Shown piece by piece: positions 25,600 through 34,414 of a stretch of 52,718 nucleotides of DNA. The stretch's first letter is position 1; the number at the start of each line of letters is the position of its first letter. The notes under the pieces are model-generated. The model did no database searches and was not told the origin of the DNA. It saw nothing but the letters and a program-made list of their open reading frames with translations. The position numbers were made by a program, and so were the translations under genes. The stretch is from Hoeflea sp. BRH_c9 (lineage in GTDB: Bacteria; Pseudomonadota; Alphaproteobacteria; Rhizobiales; Rhizobiaceae). The DNA lies in NCBI GenBank assembly GCA_000961635.1, contig LADQ01000202.1, positions 1 through 52,718 on the forward strand. The letters run 5' to 3'.

Positions 25600-25803
25600 T
25601 GACACCTCCGCTCCGCCTACCGCCACGAGAACGGCGAATGCTCGCCTTCACCGCTGGCGCTCGACATGCTCTGGCTGATGGCGCAGAGCCACCGGCGGAC
25701 GAAAGACGCTGCCAGGTTCCGCTTTGTCGACCTTTTCGCCGGCATTGGTGGACTGCGTATCGGATTCGAGAACATTGGCGGCAAATGCTTGTTCACCAGC
25801 CTC
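25600..25803 (+). pseudogene. Fragment of a DNA cytosine-C5 methyltransferase
   Basis: A rightward frame reads LDMLWLMAQSHRRTKDAARFRF, then VDLFAGIGGLRIGFENIGGKC. This is motif I (SAM-binding FAGIGG) and the start of the Dcm-type fold. It stops at a TGA right where antisense IS630 sequence begins, so only the first 65 or so codons remain and the catalytic Pro-Cys motif is lost. It may be debris of a restriction-modification system. Confidence 0.7.
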
Positions 25804-25804
25804 C

Positions 25805-26001
25805 TGTGCATCCAGGATTGAGGGCCGTCTCCAACCCTGCGGCCGCGATGTCGGTTCGCCTTCTCTCGCTCTCGCAATCCAGCGGATCGCCGTCGAAATC
25901 CCAACTCCGAACCGCACAGCAGCCTGCCGGGCCGACATGCCTGCAGCAGACGCTTTCAATACGCGTAATCGAAGATCATCGCTCAGTGCTCGTGCCATCA
26001 T
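25805..26001 (-). pseudogene. IS630-family transposase N-terminal fragment
   Basis: From ATG 26001 (or 25998) the frame reads MARALSDDLRLRVLKASAAG, MSARQAAVRFGVGISTAIRW and ARAREGEPTSRPQGWRRPSI. This is the N-terminal HTH of IS630-family transposases with linker. It is cut after about 65 codons at the methyltransferase fragment. No DDE domain remains. Confidence 0.8.
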
Positions 26002-26117
26002 CCACCTCTTCGCTGTGGATGTTGAATCAGCTTCGGCTCGCAGCGTCACATCACAATCGAGACATCAATCACAGGATCTGCTTGACCTGCGACTTGAGAA
26101 TTGAATTGGTGCAATTA

Positions 26118-26861
26118 TTACGAGGCAAGCCTCGCCCGTTGCGCTTGAAAGCCCGTGGACAGGGCTGAGACATCATCTCCTAGCATCACAAAGCTCGGCC
26201 CCAGGCCAAGGGCCGCCTCCCTCATCACGTCACCGGCTGCCGGAAGCGCCCAGCGCTTGCCGGCGCTTGTTGCGGCAGCGGCAATGCGTTGCATGTCCGC
26301 AATGTCGGCTGGTGTTGCGGCAAATGCGCCCCTGCCGCGCGTCACCGAAAGATCGGCGGGTCCCATGAACAGGCCGTCAACGCAAGGCAACGCCGCGATT
26401 GCAGCCGCGTCGGCGAGGGCTTGGGCAGTTTCGATCATGGCATAGCAGAGGCGTTGATCGTTCTCTGTGGCAAAGAACCGGTCGTCTGCGGTCTGGTAAC
26501 GCTGCGTCCTGCCATATCCAACGCCGCGCGTTCCGAGTGGCGCGAATTTCGCATATTCAGTCACCTCCCTGGCATGTTGCAGCCCGAGGATCTGGGGCAG
26601 GATGATTGCGTCGGCGCCAATATCGAGCGCGTGCTGAATATTTGGCCGGGTGGCTTCGGCGACACGGACAAGGGCTTGCAGTCCGATCGACTGGCAGAAG
26701 GGCAGCAGCCGATCAAGCGCGCGCAGGTCCAGAATTCCATGCTCCATATCGAACACGACCAGTTCAAAGCCCGCCAACCGGGCAATTTCACAGGCTTTTT
26801 GGTTGTCACTTTCAAGCCAGAAGCCGGTGGCTGGCTTCAGGTGGTCGGTTAAGGCGGTCAT
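26118..26861 (-). CDS. HpcH/HpaI aldolase family protein (class II pyruvate-type aldolase), copy 1
   Basis: The protein is 247 aa. The TIM-barrel landmarks are FDMEHG near residue 40 (catalytic Asp and His region), QALVRV with the substrate Arg, DIGADAIILPQI, MIETA with the metal-binding Glu, and DGLFMGPADLSV with the metal-binding Asp. Family enzymes cleave 4-hydroxy-2-keto acids to pyruvate plus an aldehyde. It lies 33 bp after the LysR gene on the same strand, divergent from the transport operon. A second, distinct copy is in that operon at 33662. Confidence 0.9.
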   Translation of the reverse strand: MTALTDHLKPATGFWLESDNQKACEIARLAGFELVVFDMEHGILDLRALDRLLPFCQSIGLQALVRVAEATRPNIQHALDIGADAIILPQILGLQHAREVTEYAKFAPLGTRGVGYGRTQRYQTADDRFFATENDQRLCYAMIETAQALADAAAIAALPCVDGLFMGPADLSVTRGRGAFAATPADIADMQRIAAAATSAGKRWALPAAGDVMREAALGLGPSFVMLGDDVSALSTGFQAQRARLAS

Positions 26862-26894
26862 GGCAGGTCCTTGGATTGGAAGAGGTTGGTGGAA

Positions 26895-27752
26895 TCAGGC
26901 GATGCTCTTGCGGACATGGGCGGCAAGAGCCTTGGCGGCGGTTTCAAAGGCTTTATCGCGATAGCAGATCATGACATTGGCGTCGGACAGGCGAGGGAGC
27001 CCCGAATCGGCGCCCATGATGCGCAGACCCTCGGTGACCTCGGTTTTGCCCATGGCGGTAACGCCGATGCCGGCGATGACGGAAGCGCGAATTCCCGCCA
27101 TTGTGCTGCTGGTGGCGACGTTCGCCCATGGCTGGCCGGCGCTGGAGAGGGCTTTTTCGGCGGCCTTGCGGTAAAAACACGGATCTGGGAGGGTGATGAG
27201 GGGGACCGGCTCGCGGGGCGGGCTGGGGACCGCGCTCGATGTCACCCAAACGAGTTGCTCCGACCAGAGCGGAAATGAGTTGGGGACATCGGTTTCCCCG
27301 GCGATGACGATGATGTCGTTTCGCCCCTGCCACATATCGAGCATCAGCCGGTTGCTCAGCTTCACATCGACTTGCAGCTTGGCGTCGGGAAAGACCTTGG
27401 CGAAGGAATGCAGGACCGCGGGTAGGCGGTAGTTGCCCAGTTCCTCCAGAATGCCAAGGCGCACAAATGTTTTGAATGTCGGCAAAGTCAGCCTCGCCAT
27501 CGCCTCGTCATGAAGAGCGATGATCTGGCGGGCATAATCCATCAAGGTGACGCCGGTCGGCGTCAATGGAATGCCGCGGGCCGAGGTGCGCTCAAAGACC
27601 TGCCCTCCGACACGCTCTTCCAGGCGCTTGATCTGCAGGCTTATCGCTGGTTGGCTGCGGCCGAGAATATCGGCGGCCTGCGAAAAGCCACCAGCCTGGT
27701 GAACGGTTGCGAAGGCGCGCAACAGATCGATGTCAAGATGACCAAGAGTCAT
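26895..27752 (-). CDS. LysR family transcriptional regulator
   Basis: The protein is 285 aa. Residues 1-62 are the LysR HTH (LDIDLLRAFATVHQAGGFSQ.., ILGRSQPAISLQIKRLEERV). The remainder is a periplasmic-binding-protein-like effector domain that starts VRLGILEELGNYRLPAVL. It is divergent from the ABC operon, with T-N11-A dyads in the 93-bp gap, and is co-oriented with the first aldolase. It probably activates the operon in response to the imported compound or a metabolite. Confidence 0.93.
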   Translation of the reverse strand: MTLGHLDIDLLRAFATVHQAGGFSQAADILGRSQPAISLQIKRLEERVGGQVFERTSARGIPLTPTGVTLMDYARQIIALHDEAMARLTLPTFKTFVRLGILEELGNYRLPAVLHSFAKVFPDAKLQVDVKLSNRLMLDMWQGRNDIIVIAGETDVPNSFPLWSEQLVWVTSSAVPSPPREPVPLITLPDPCFYRKAAEKALSSAGQPWANVATSSTMAGIRASVIAGIGVTAMGKTEVTEGLRIMGADSGLPRLSDANVMICYRDKAFETAAKALAAHVRKSIA

Positions 27753-27845
27753 TCGTATTTCGATTCCTTATAGAAGTCATAAGAACAATAAATTTGATAA
27801 ATAGGCTATCACCGAATAGCGTCTTGTCAAGTTGGAGGACGGACG
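27753..27845. promoter_or_regulatory. LysR-type divergent control region
   Basis: Two dyads of the same geometry are present: CTTAT-N7-ATAAG (27767-27783, containing T-N11-A) and GATA-N7-TATC (27796-27810). This is the usual pair of a recognition and an activation site in LysR promoters. GGAGG about 8 bp before ATG 27846 is the ribosome site of the first permease gene. Confidence 0.55.
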
Positions 27846-28730
27846 ATGGGAAAGCAGGGAGCCTCGGGTCGGCTTGGTGAGAAGGGGCAGTTGGCCTTTC
27901 TTCTTTTGCCGCCATTGCTGACCTTGCTTGTGTTGTTTGTTGCGCCGATCTCCCTTCTGGCGGTCTATGGTTTCTGGGCTCTCGACGACAACTACAACAT
28001 CCAGGAAACCTTCCAGCTGACGCAGTACAGAAAGATCGCCAATGATCCGCTGTATGTAGGCACGCTTCTCACCTCGGCCGGAATGGCCCTTATGACCACC
28101 GTCGGCGCGCTTCTGCTGGCGCTGCCTTTGGCATACTACATCGTCCGTTTCGTCTCGCCGCGCTGGCGCGCGCTGTTGGTCCTTGCGCTGATCGTTCCCG
28201 GCTGGGTGAGCGTGTTGATCCGGACCTATTCGTGGAACCTCGTCATCGGGGAATCCGGCCTCATGAACTGGCTTCTGCTGTCGGTTGGAATCGTTGACGA
28301 GCCGATCAAGCTGCTTTTCACCAAGGCATCCGTCATTATCGGGCTGATCTATATCTATCTGCCTTACATGCTGGTGCCGATCTACGCCTCGATCGAACGC
28401 CTCGACAACTCCATCCTTGAAGCGGCCGAAAATCTTGGCGCGGGTCCGGTCCGCCGTTTCATTCACGTGACCTTGCCCTTGATCGCGCCCGGCATCGTTG
28501 CCGGCTGCATCATCACCTTCATTCCCGCGATTGGCGAATATGTCGTGCCCAACATGCTCGGCGGCCTCAAGGGCATGATGTATGGCAATCTCATCACCAC
28601 AGCCTTTTCGAATTTCGATTGGCCGTTCGGTTCGGCGCTGTCGATGGTTCTTCTCGCGAGCATTCTTGCATGCCTGCTGGTCGTCGGACGGTTCCTCAAT
28701 GTCAACCGCAGCATGCTTGGGCAGGAGTAG
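27846..28730 (+). CDS. ABC transporter permease, PotB-type (polyamine/opine family)
   Basis: A 294-aa permease with six main hydrophobic segments. The BPD_transp_1 coupling motif is EAAENLGAGPVRRFIHVTLPL near residue 200. LNWLLLSVGIVD-like and YVVPNMLGG segments are typical of PotB. It is the first gene of a PotBCDA-like set, ahead of the second permease. This importer class takes up polyamines, opines and related small charged compounds; the downstream enzymes argue for a sugar-acid or polyol-like ligand. Confidence 0.92.
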   Translation: MGKQGASGRLGEKGQLAFLLLPPLLTLLVLFVAPISLLAVYGFWALDDNYNIQETFQLTQYRKIANDPLYVGTLLTSAGMALMTTVGALLLALPLAYYIVRFVSPRWRALLVLALIVPGWVSVLIRTYSWNLVIGESGLMNWLLLSVGIVDEPIKLLFTKASVIIGLIYIYLPYMLVPIYASIERLDNSILEAAENLGAGPVRRFIHVTLPLIAPGIVAGCIITFIPAIGEYVVPNMLGGLKGMMYGNLITTAFSNFDWPFGSALSMVLLASILACLLVVGRFLNVNRSMLGQE

Positions 28731-28734
28731 GCCA

Positions 28735-29511
28735 ATGGTGACGCGCTGGGTGCTCGGACTTTTTTCCCTCGTCGTTTTTGTCATGGTTTACATGCCGATT
28801 GCACTGGTGGTCATTACCAGCTTCAATCAGGACGCAATCACCACATTGCCAATCGAGAATTTTGATACCCGCTGGTATTACAAGCTGTTTGGCAATGCGA
28901 AGATGCTTCAGGCGCTGTGGACCAGCCTGCAGGTCGGCCTGATCTCGACGACGATTGCCACAACGCTTGGTCTTCTGTCCGCGCTCGCCATCGTCCGGCA
29001 TAATTTTCGCGGAAAAAGCCTCTTCATGCTCCTGACCATCATGCCGATGCTGGCGCCCGGCATTATCATGGGTGTGTCGCTTCTTCTCTTCGCCCGATAT
29101 GTCGGCTTTCAGACCGGCTTTGTTGCCGTGCTGCTGGGACATATCCTGCTGGCCTTGCCGTATTGCACCTTCATCCTGATCTCCAGCCTTGCGCGCTTCG
29201 ACCGGTCGCTGGAAGAGGCGGGGCGGGGGCTTGGGGCAGGGGAATTGTCGGTGCTCTGGCGCATTACGCTGCCGGGGATCGCGCCTGGCATCATCGGCGC
29301 CGCCCTGTTTGCCTTCACCATTTCGATCGGCGAGTTCGTCGTCAGTTTCTTCCTGACGTCTGCTGGCACGACGACACTGCCCATCAGGATCTACTCTATC
29401 GTCAAGGTGGGAATTACGCCGGAGATCAATGCCGTGTCCACGCTTATCCTGCTGGCAACAGTCGTGTTGAGCGCCATGGCACTCCGTTTGACTTGGACCA
29501 AACGTGTTTAA
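28735..29511 (+). CDS. ABC transporter permease, PotC-type
   Basis: The protein is 258 aa from ATG 28735 (GGAG 8 bp upstream), 4 bp after the first permease stop. Six hydrophobic segments are seen, with the N-terminus WVLGLFSLVVFVMVYMPIALVV and coupling motif EEAGRGLGAGELSVLWRITLPG. ISIGEFVVSFFLTSAGTTTLP near the end is the PotC signature. It pairs with the PotB-type permease. Confidence 0.92.
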   Translation: MVTRWVLGLFSLVVFVMVYMPIALVVITSFNQDAITTLPIENFDTRWYYKLFGNAKMLQALWTSLQVGLISTTIATTLGLLSALAIVRHNFRGKSLFMLLTIMPMLAPGIIMGVSLLLFARYVGFQTGFVAVLLGHILLALPYCTFILISSLARFDRSLEEAGRGLGAGELSVLWRITLPGIAPGIIGAALFAFTISIGEFVVSFFLTSAGTTTLPIRIYSIVKVGITPEINAVSTLILLATVVLSAMALRLTWTKRV

Positions 29512-29531
29512 ATCCCTGGGAGGGAATGAAA

Positions 29532-30599
29532 ATGATGAACAGACGTCAAATGCTCGCGGCCACGGTTGCCGCCATCGCAATAGGCCTTGCACCGCATGCC
29601 TTCGCACAAGACAAGCAAGTCGGCGGCGAGATCAATGTCCTTAGTTGGGGCAACTATATCGACTTCGCCCTGCCGGCTTTCGAGAAGAAATACGGCACCA
29701 AGGTCAATATCGATTATTATGCCGACGAAAAAGAAGCGATGAACAAGATCCGGGCCACCGGGCTCGGCACCTACGATGTCGTCTTTCTGGGCGTCGGCTT
29801 CGAGGAAGTGGCGATGAAGCAGGCGCTTATCGACCCGATCGATGTCACCAAGCTCGTCAACTTCAAGGACATGTATGCGCCGTTCCAGAAGCCGAAAGCC
29901 GACGGTGTGCATGACCATGTCACCTATTCCTGGGGCGCCAATGGCCTGATCGCCTATGACCCGTCGAAAACCGGCGGCGAGATCAAGTCGTGGAAAGAGG
30001 TCTATTCCGGCAAGTTCAAGGGCCGCATCGGCAAGATCGACAAGTCGAACGAACAGACCTACCGGACGACCTTTCAGTCCGGCATGGAATACGGGCCGTT
30101 GACCGACGACCAGTGGGCCACCATCGCCAAGACGCTTGAATCGAGCATGCCGCAGGTCAGAACCGTCTACCAACATTATGACGAAATGGCGCAGCTTCTT
30201 GCGGCGGGCGAAATCTGGATCGCCGATACCGACGATGGCGGCTACCGTCAGGCAAAGGCCAAGGGCGTCAATATTGCGCTGGCCTATCCTGAGGAAGGGT
30301 TCATCGCCTGGTATGATGGTCCTTGTCTGGTCAAGGATGCGCCAAATCTGGAAGCAGCCTATGCCTTCATCGATCACATGATCTCGCCGGAAGTCCAGGC
30401 ACAGCTTGGCAAGGAACTCGGCTATGCGCCGGCCAACCAGAAAGCGGTTGCGCTGATGGATCCGGCTCTTAGGGCTAGCCTTGGCGTTGATGAAGCAGAG
30501 GCCAACCTGTCGCGCGTGCAATTCCAGCGTTCGCTCGGTGCAGCATATGAAGGCAAGGCGACCGAGGTTTGGCAGAAAGCCAAAGCCCAGGTTCAATAA
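29532..30599 (+). CDS. Extracellular solute-binding protein, PotD/PotF-like
   Basis: The protein is 355 aa. ATG 29532 is preferred: GGGAGGG lies 7 bp before it, whereas ATG 29526 is too close. The signal peptide MMNRRQMLAATVAAIAIGLA..AFAQ has a twin-Arg look. The mature part INVLSWGNYIDFALPAFEKKYG is the SBP_bac_8/PotD opening. Canonical polyamine receptors hold several acidic and aromatic ligand residues; which are kept cannot be judged by eye. A strong hairpin follows the gene. Confidence 0.9.
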   Translation: MMNRRQMLAATVAAIAIGLAPHAFAQDKQVGGEINVLSWGNYIDFALPAFEKKYGTKVNIDYYADEKEAMNKIRATGLGTYDVVFLGVGFEEVAMKQALIDPIDVTKLVNFKDMYAPFQKPKADGVHDHVTYSWGANGLIAYDPSKTGGEIKSWKEVYSGKFKGRIGKIDKSNEQTYRTTFQSGMEYGPLTDDQWATIAKTLESSMPQVRTVYQHYDEMAQLLAAGEIWIADTDDGGYRQAKAKGVNIALAYPEEGFIAWYDGPCLVKDAPNLEAAYAFIDHMISPEVQAQLGKELGYAPANQKAVALMDPALRASLGVDEAEANLSRVQFQRSLGAAYEGKATEVWQKAKAQVQ

Positions 30600-30605
30600 G
30601 AGACA

Positions 30606-30636
30606 TGCGGCCGGACGGAGGTTCCGTCTGGCCGCC
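30606..30636. promoter_or_regulatory. Intercistronic hairpin after solute-binding protein gene
   Basis: A 12-13-bp stem (GCGGCCGGACGG with CCGTCTGGCCGC, one G-T wobble) with a 3-5-nt loop lies between receptor and ATPase genes. It has no T-run. It is probably a message-stabilising or attenuating element. Confidence 0.5.
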
Positions 30637-30656
30637 CATCCTCCAAGGGAAATATC

Positions 30657-31694
30657 GTGACACTCAAGCTTGATTGCGTTGAAAAATCCTTTGGTGACTT
30701 CCGGGCCGTCAAGGGTGTCAGCTTTTCGCTGGCGAATGGCGAGGTTCTGAGCCTGCTGGGGCCTTCGGGCTGCGGCAAGACGACAACCTTGCGCATGATC
30801 GCCGGGTTCGAGCAGCCAAGCGCCGGGACCATCTATCTTGCCGGCCGGGAGATTACCCATGTTCCAGCCCGGCATCGCAACATCGGCATGGTGTTTCAAT
30901 CCTATGCGCTGTTTCCGCATATGAGCGTTGCAAACAACATCGCATTCGGGCTTCGGATGCGCGGAATGGGACGTGCCGACAGGGATGAACGTGTCCGGTC
31001 TGCCCTCGACATCGTCCGCATGAGCGCTTTTGCAGAGCGGTCACCCAAGCAGCTTTCGGGCGGTCAGCAGCAACGGGTGGCATTGGCGCGGGCCTTGGCG
31101 ATCAGACCGGACATCCTGCTGCTGGACGAGCCGCTTTCGGCGCTCGATCTGAAGCTGCGCGTGGAAATGCGCGACGAAATCAACCGCATTGTTCGCGAGT
31201 TGAAAATCACCACCGTCTTCGTCACCCATGATCAGAGCGAGGCGCTGGTCCTGTCCGATTATGTCGCCGTGATGAACGACGGCGTTGTCGAGCAGCTCGA
31301 TACGCCAAACCGGCTCTACCACAATCCCGAAACACCTTTCGTGGCCGATTTTATTGGCGGCGCCAACGTGATCAAGGGCGTCGTCGTGTCGGCGGATCGG
31401 TTCAACGCCAATGGCGACACGATGATCCCGATCCCGGAGGGTACGAACCGGGACGTAAAGTTCATTGCCATTCGCCCGGAGGACATCCGACTGGTAGCGC
31501 CTACCGAGCCGGCCGACCTTTCCGGCGTTGTCGAACAGTGCCGCTTCCTGGGCGGCGTCACCGAATATGATGTGAGGATTTCGCCATCCAGTAAGCTGAC
31601 GGTTCGAAACGAGAGCTACGCCCCGTTCAAAAAGGGCGACCACGTTCATTTGAGCCTTCGGCGCGACCGGATTGTCTGTCTTCTTGGAAAATGA
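30657..31694 (+). CDS. ABC transporter ATP-binding protein, PotA-type
   Basis: The protein is 345 aa with GTG start (AAGGGAAA upstream). Walker A is LLGPSGCGKTTT near residue 35, the Q-loop FQSYALFPHMSV, the signature LSGGQQQRVALARAL, Walker B LLLDEPLSALD and the H-loop VTHDQ. A C-terminal TOBE domain follows from about residue 270 (FIAIRPEDIRLV). It energises the PotBC-type permease. This is the last transport gene before the enzyme genes, with no gap. Confidence 0.94.
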   Translation: MTLKLDCVEKSFGDFRAVKGVSFSLANGEVLSLLGPSGCGKTTTLRMIAGFEQPSAGTIYLAGREITHVPARHRNIGMVFQSYALFPHMSVANNIAFGLRMRGMGRADRDERVRSALDIVRMSAFAERSPKQLSGGQQQRVALARALAIRPDILLLDEPLSALDLKLRVEMRDEINRIVRELKITTVFVTHDQSEALVLSDYVAVMNDGVVEQLDTPNRLYHNPETPFVADFIGGANVIKGVVVSADRFNANGDTMIPIPEGTNRDVKFIAIRPEDIRLVAPTEPADLSGVVEQCRFLGGVTEYDVRISPSSKLTVRNESYAPFKKGDHVHLSLRRDRIVCLLGK

Positions 31695-31704
31695 GTGACC
31701 GAAC

Positions 31705-32877
31705 ATGAAAATTACCGGGCTCGAAGTCTTTTGCCTCGACTATAAAATGCCCTATCCGCTGACTTATGCCCGCGGAGAATATCAGACGCGTGAAGCACTG
31801 CTCGTCAAGGTTTACACCGACGATCCGGATATTTTCGGCTGGGGTGAAGCGGCGATGTGGGGCGGCCCCTGGGCAACCACCGCGACCGTGCTTGAAAAAC
31901 AGATCCAGCCGCTGATTGTCGGTCACGATCCCAGGCGGCCGGAATTTCTGTGGGAGAAAGTCTATCAGGAGACCTATTACCATGGGCGCAAGGGCATACT
32001 CCTGTCCTGCCTTTCGGCGATAGACATTGCGTTGTGGGATATTCTCGGCAAGGCGTCAAACCAGCCGGTTTGGCGGCTCCTGGGCGGCTTTGGGCGACCG
32101 CTACGCGCCTATGCCTCATCTGGCTACTACCGGCGCGACTACTCCACGAATGATCTCGCGGCCGATGTGTCGGCGGCCCGTGCTGCCGGCTACCGCGGCT
32201 ACAAGATGAAAGTCGGCAACATCGCCTCGGCTGTCCATGCAGGCGTTCTGCACGACACGCCCTTGCGTGTGACCATGAAAGAGGATTTCGTCCGTGTTCG
32301 CGCCGCCCGGGATGCGCTTGGCAGCGATCTCGACCTGATGTGCGATGCGACGACGTCGCTAGATGCGCGCACGGCCATGACCTATGCAGATGAATTCGAG
32401 CGCATCGGCGTGCGCTGGTTCGAGGAACCAACCCAGCCGGAAAACATTGTCGGCTGCAGTGAACTGGCGCGGCGCACGCGAATTCCCATTGCGGGATTCG
32501 AAACCGAGACCAGCAAGTTCAATTTCGCGGCGCTCATGGATGCAGGCGCAATCCAGATGGTTCAGCCCGACGTCATCCAGGTGGGCGGCATTACGGAGGC
32601 GCGCAAGATTGCCGCCTATGCCCAGATGCGTCACCTGAGCTTTTCCAGCAAGAACTACAGCACCGCGGTCAGCCTCGCGGCCTGCCTGAACCTGCTCTAC
32701 GCGCTTCCAAACGCCGACTATTTTGAATGTGACATGGACCCGTCCCCGTGGCGCGACCAATTTCTGCGCACCCCCTTGTTCACACTGGATGACGGCATGG
32801 TCCAACCATTCGATCGCCCCGGACTTGGGCTTGATATTGATGAATCCGCCCTGGCGGCCTGGAGAGTACAACCGTGA
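31705..32877 (+). CDS. Mandelate racemase/muconate lactonizing enzyme family protein (enolase superfamily), 1
   Basis: The protein is 390 aa. The N-terminal capping domain is followed by the barrel with YKMKV (KxK bases), metal ligands in LMCDATTS, WFEEPTQP and IAGFETET, and Asp in QPDVIQVGGI. The usual catalytic His of the sixth strand is not seen: the position reads LSFSSKNYSTAV. Chemistry therefore relies on the lysine side, as in muconate-lactonizing or some dehydratase branches. It probably dehydrates or epimerises a hydroxy acid. The stop overlaps the SDR start. Confidence 0.9.
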   Translation: MKITGLEVFCLDYKMPYPLTYARGEYQTREALLVKVYTDDPDIFGWGEAAMWGGPWATTATVLEKQIQPLIVGHDPRRPEFLWEKVYQETYYHGRKGILLSCLSAIDIALWDILGKASNQPVWRLLGGFGRPLRAYASSGYYRRDYSTNDLAADVSAARAAGYRGYKMKVGNIASAVHAGVLHDTPLRVTMKEDFVRVRAARDALGSDLDLMCDATTSLDARTAMTYADEFERIGVRWFEEPTQPENIVGCSELARRTRIPIAGFETETSKFNFAALMDAGAIQMVQPDVIQVGGITEARKIAAYAQMRHLSFSSKNYSTAVSLAACLNLLYALPNADYFECDMDPSPWRDQFLRTPLFTLDDGMVQPFDRPGLGLDIDESALAAWRVQP

Positions 32878-33659
32878 CAACTCAAATATTCGACGCTACC
32901 CTGTTTCGCGGCAAGGTCGCACTGGTGACAGGCGCGGCAACCGGCATTGGTGCGGGAATTGCCAAGGCCTTTGCCGAACTTGGCGCCGATCTGATTTTGC
33001 AGGATATCAATGTGGCCGAGCTCGAACAGCGGGCCAAGGAACTTGAGCGGCCCGGACAGGCGGTCGCCACCATCGGCGGCGACCTTTCCATTGCCGGAAC
33101 AGCCGGCAGCGTTTTCGACCAGGCGCTCGCGTTACAGGACAGGATCGATATCCTCGTCAACAATGCAGGCCGTTCCTGGGGTGTCACGACGGACAGCATT
33201 ACTGTCGACCGCACGGACGAATTGATGGAGTTGAACTTCAACAGTGTGCTTTGGCTTTCAAAACGCTTCATCGCCCATGTCCGCGAGCATGGGGAAGGCG
33301 GCTCCATCGTGCAGGTCGCCTCAACTGCCGGCATCACCGGCTTTCAGCGCCGGGCGGTCTATTGCGCCACAAAATTCGGGGTGATCGGTCTGAGCAAGGT
33401 GCTGGCGCTGGATCACGCTCGCGACAATATCCGCGTCAATTCAATTCTGCCCCATGTTGTCGACACCGATATGTTCCGCACGGTGGCGTCGCCGGAGGAT
33501 GCTGCACGATGGAAAGCGGAAATCCCGATGGGCAGATTCGCCCGGGTTGAGGATGTCGCAAACCTCGCGATATTCCTGTGTTCACCTGCAGCCAACTATC
33601 TTACTGGTGGGCTCTATCCGGTCGATGGCGGCGCGATGGCCGGTTCTTTTGGAGGTTGA
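32874..33659 (+). CDS. Short-chain dehydrogenase/reductase
   Basis: The protein is 261 aa, GTG start overlapping the preceding stop as GTGA. The NAD(P)-binding TGAATGIG motif is at residues 19-26, NNAG near residue 95, the catalytic Ser in VASTAG and Tyr/Lys in YCATK. The PHVVDTDM and YPVDGGAMAGS C-terminal features are those of classical SDRs. An Asp after the second strand (LQDIN) favours NAD over NADP. It likely oxidises a hydroxyl of the imported polyol, lactone or sugar. Confidence 0.92.
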   Translation: MTTQIFDATLFRGKVALVTGAATGIGAGIAKAFAELGADLILQDINVAELEQRAKELERPGQAVATIGGDLSIAGTAGSVFDQALALQDRIDILVNNAGRSWGVTTDSITVDRTDELMELNFNSVLWLSKRFIAHVREHGEGGSIVQVASTAGITGFQRRAVYCATKFGVIGLSKVLALDHARDNIRVNSILPHVVDTDMFRTVASPEDAARWKAEIPMGRFARVEDVANLAIFLCSPAANYLTGGLYPVDGGAMAGSFGG

Positions 33660-33661
33660 CG

Positions 33662-34414
33662 ATGACAGTCATACGGATGGCAAGCCCCTACAGCGAACCC
33701 GGTTTCTGGTTGATGAGACCGAATGAAAACGCTTGTGAAATTGCCTCGATCCTCGGTTACGGCACTGTCATTATCGACATGGAACATGGAACGTTCGAAC
33801 CAACCACGGCTGCGCGCAGCATTACCATTGCCAAGGCGCTGGGCATGACCGTCTACACGCGGGTTGACAGCGCCGAGCGGGTGGCGATTCAGCATGCGCT
33901 CGATTTTGGCAGCGATGGGGTGATCCTGCCGCAAATCACCGGTCTGGCGCACGCCCGCGCCGCGACGGCCTTTGCGAAATTCCCGCCCTTGGGCGTGCGA
34001 GGATTTGGCGGCGGCAAGACAGTCAACTACATGCCGGCGCCTCGTCATTTCGTCGAGTCGGAAAATCGCCGGACGAAATGCTGGGTGATGATCGAAACTG
34101 TCCTGGCGCAGGAAGATGTTGAAGCCATCGCGGCGCTGGAAACCGTCGATGGCCTGTTTATCGGTCCCAACGATCTTTCGCTCGCCCATGGGCGCGGCGA
34201 ATATCTCGCAGATGGCAGCGATCACGATGATATAAGGCGGATCGCCCGCGCAGCGCAGGCACAAGGCAAGCCTTGGGCAATGCCGATCGCCAGCACGGCA
34301 GACCGGGATCTCGCCCATAGCCTGAACATTGCGTTCATGGTGACAACCGATGATTTGACAGCCTTGCGCGACGGGCTCGCCGCTGGCCTTCAGCTGGTCG
34401 AGGAGCCACAATGA
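33662..34414 (+). CDS. HpcH/HpaI aldolase family protein, copy 2
   Basis: The protein is 250 aa from ATG 33662 (GGAGG 6 bp upstream). IDMEHGTFEP, YTRVDSAERVAIQHALDFGSDGVILPQ, MIETVLAQEDVE and DGLFIGPNDLSLAHGRG give the barrel's catalytic and Mg-binding residues. It cleaves a 4-hydroxy-2-keto acid to pyruvate (or a 3-substituted analogue) plus an aldehyde. It is clearly a paralogue of the gene at 26118 but differs throughout. Its stop overlaps the aldehyde dehydrogenase ATG. Confidence 0.9.
   Translation: MTVIRMASPYSEPGFWLMRPNENACEIASILGYGTVIIDMEHGTFEPTTAARSITIAKALGMTVYTRVDSAERVAIQHALDFGSDGVILPQITGLAHARAATAFAKFPPLGVRGFGGGKTVNYMPAPRHFVESENRRTKCWVMIETVLAQEDVEAIAALETVDGLFIGPNDLSLAHGRGEYLADGSDHDDIRRIARAAQAQGKPWAMPIASTADRDLAHSLNIAFMVTTDDLTALRDGLAAGLQLVEEPQ

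Noticed and set aside
25509..26168. Rightward 219-codon frame
   Set aside because: It runs through a repeat arm, the methyltransferase fragment in the wrong frame and antisense IS630 sequence; not a real protein.
27777..29607. Two leftward frames of 335 and 301 codons
   Set aside because: Antisense to the two permeases; the high Asp/Gly/Arg/Gln content is that expected opposite membrane-protein codons.
29508..30920. Long leftward open frame of 470 codons
   Set aside because: It is antisense to the solute-binding protein and ATPase genes, has no recognisable domain and an Arg/Gly-rich composition typical of frames opposite GC-rich genes.
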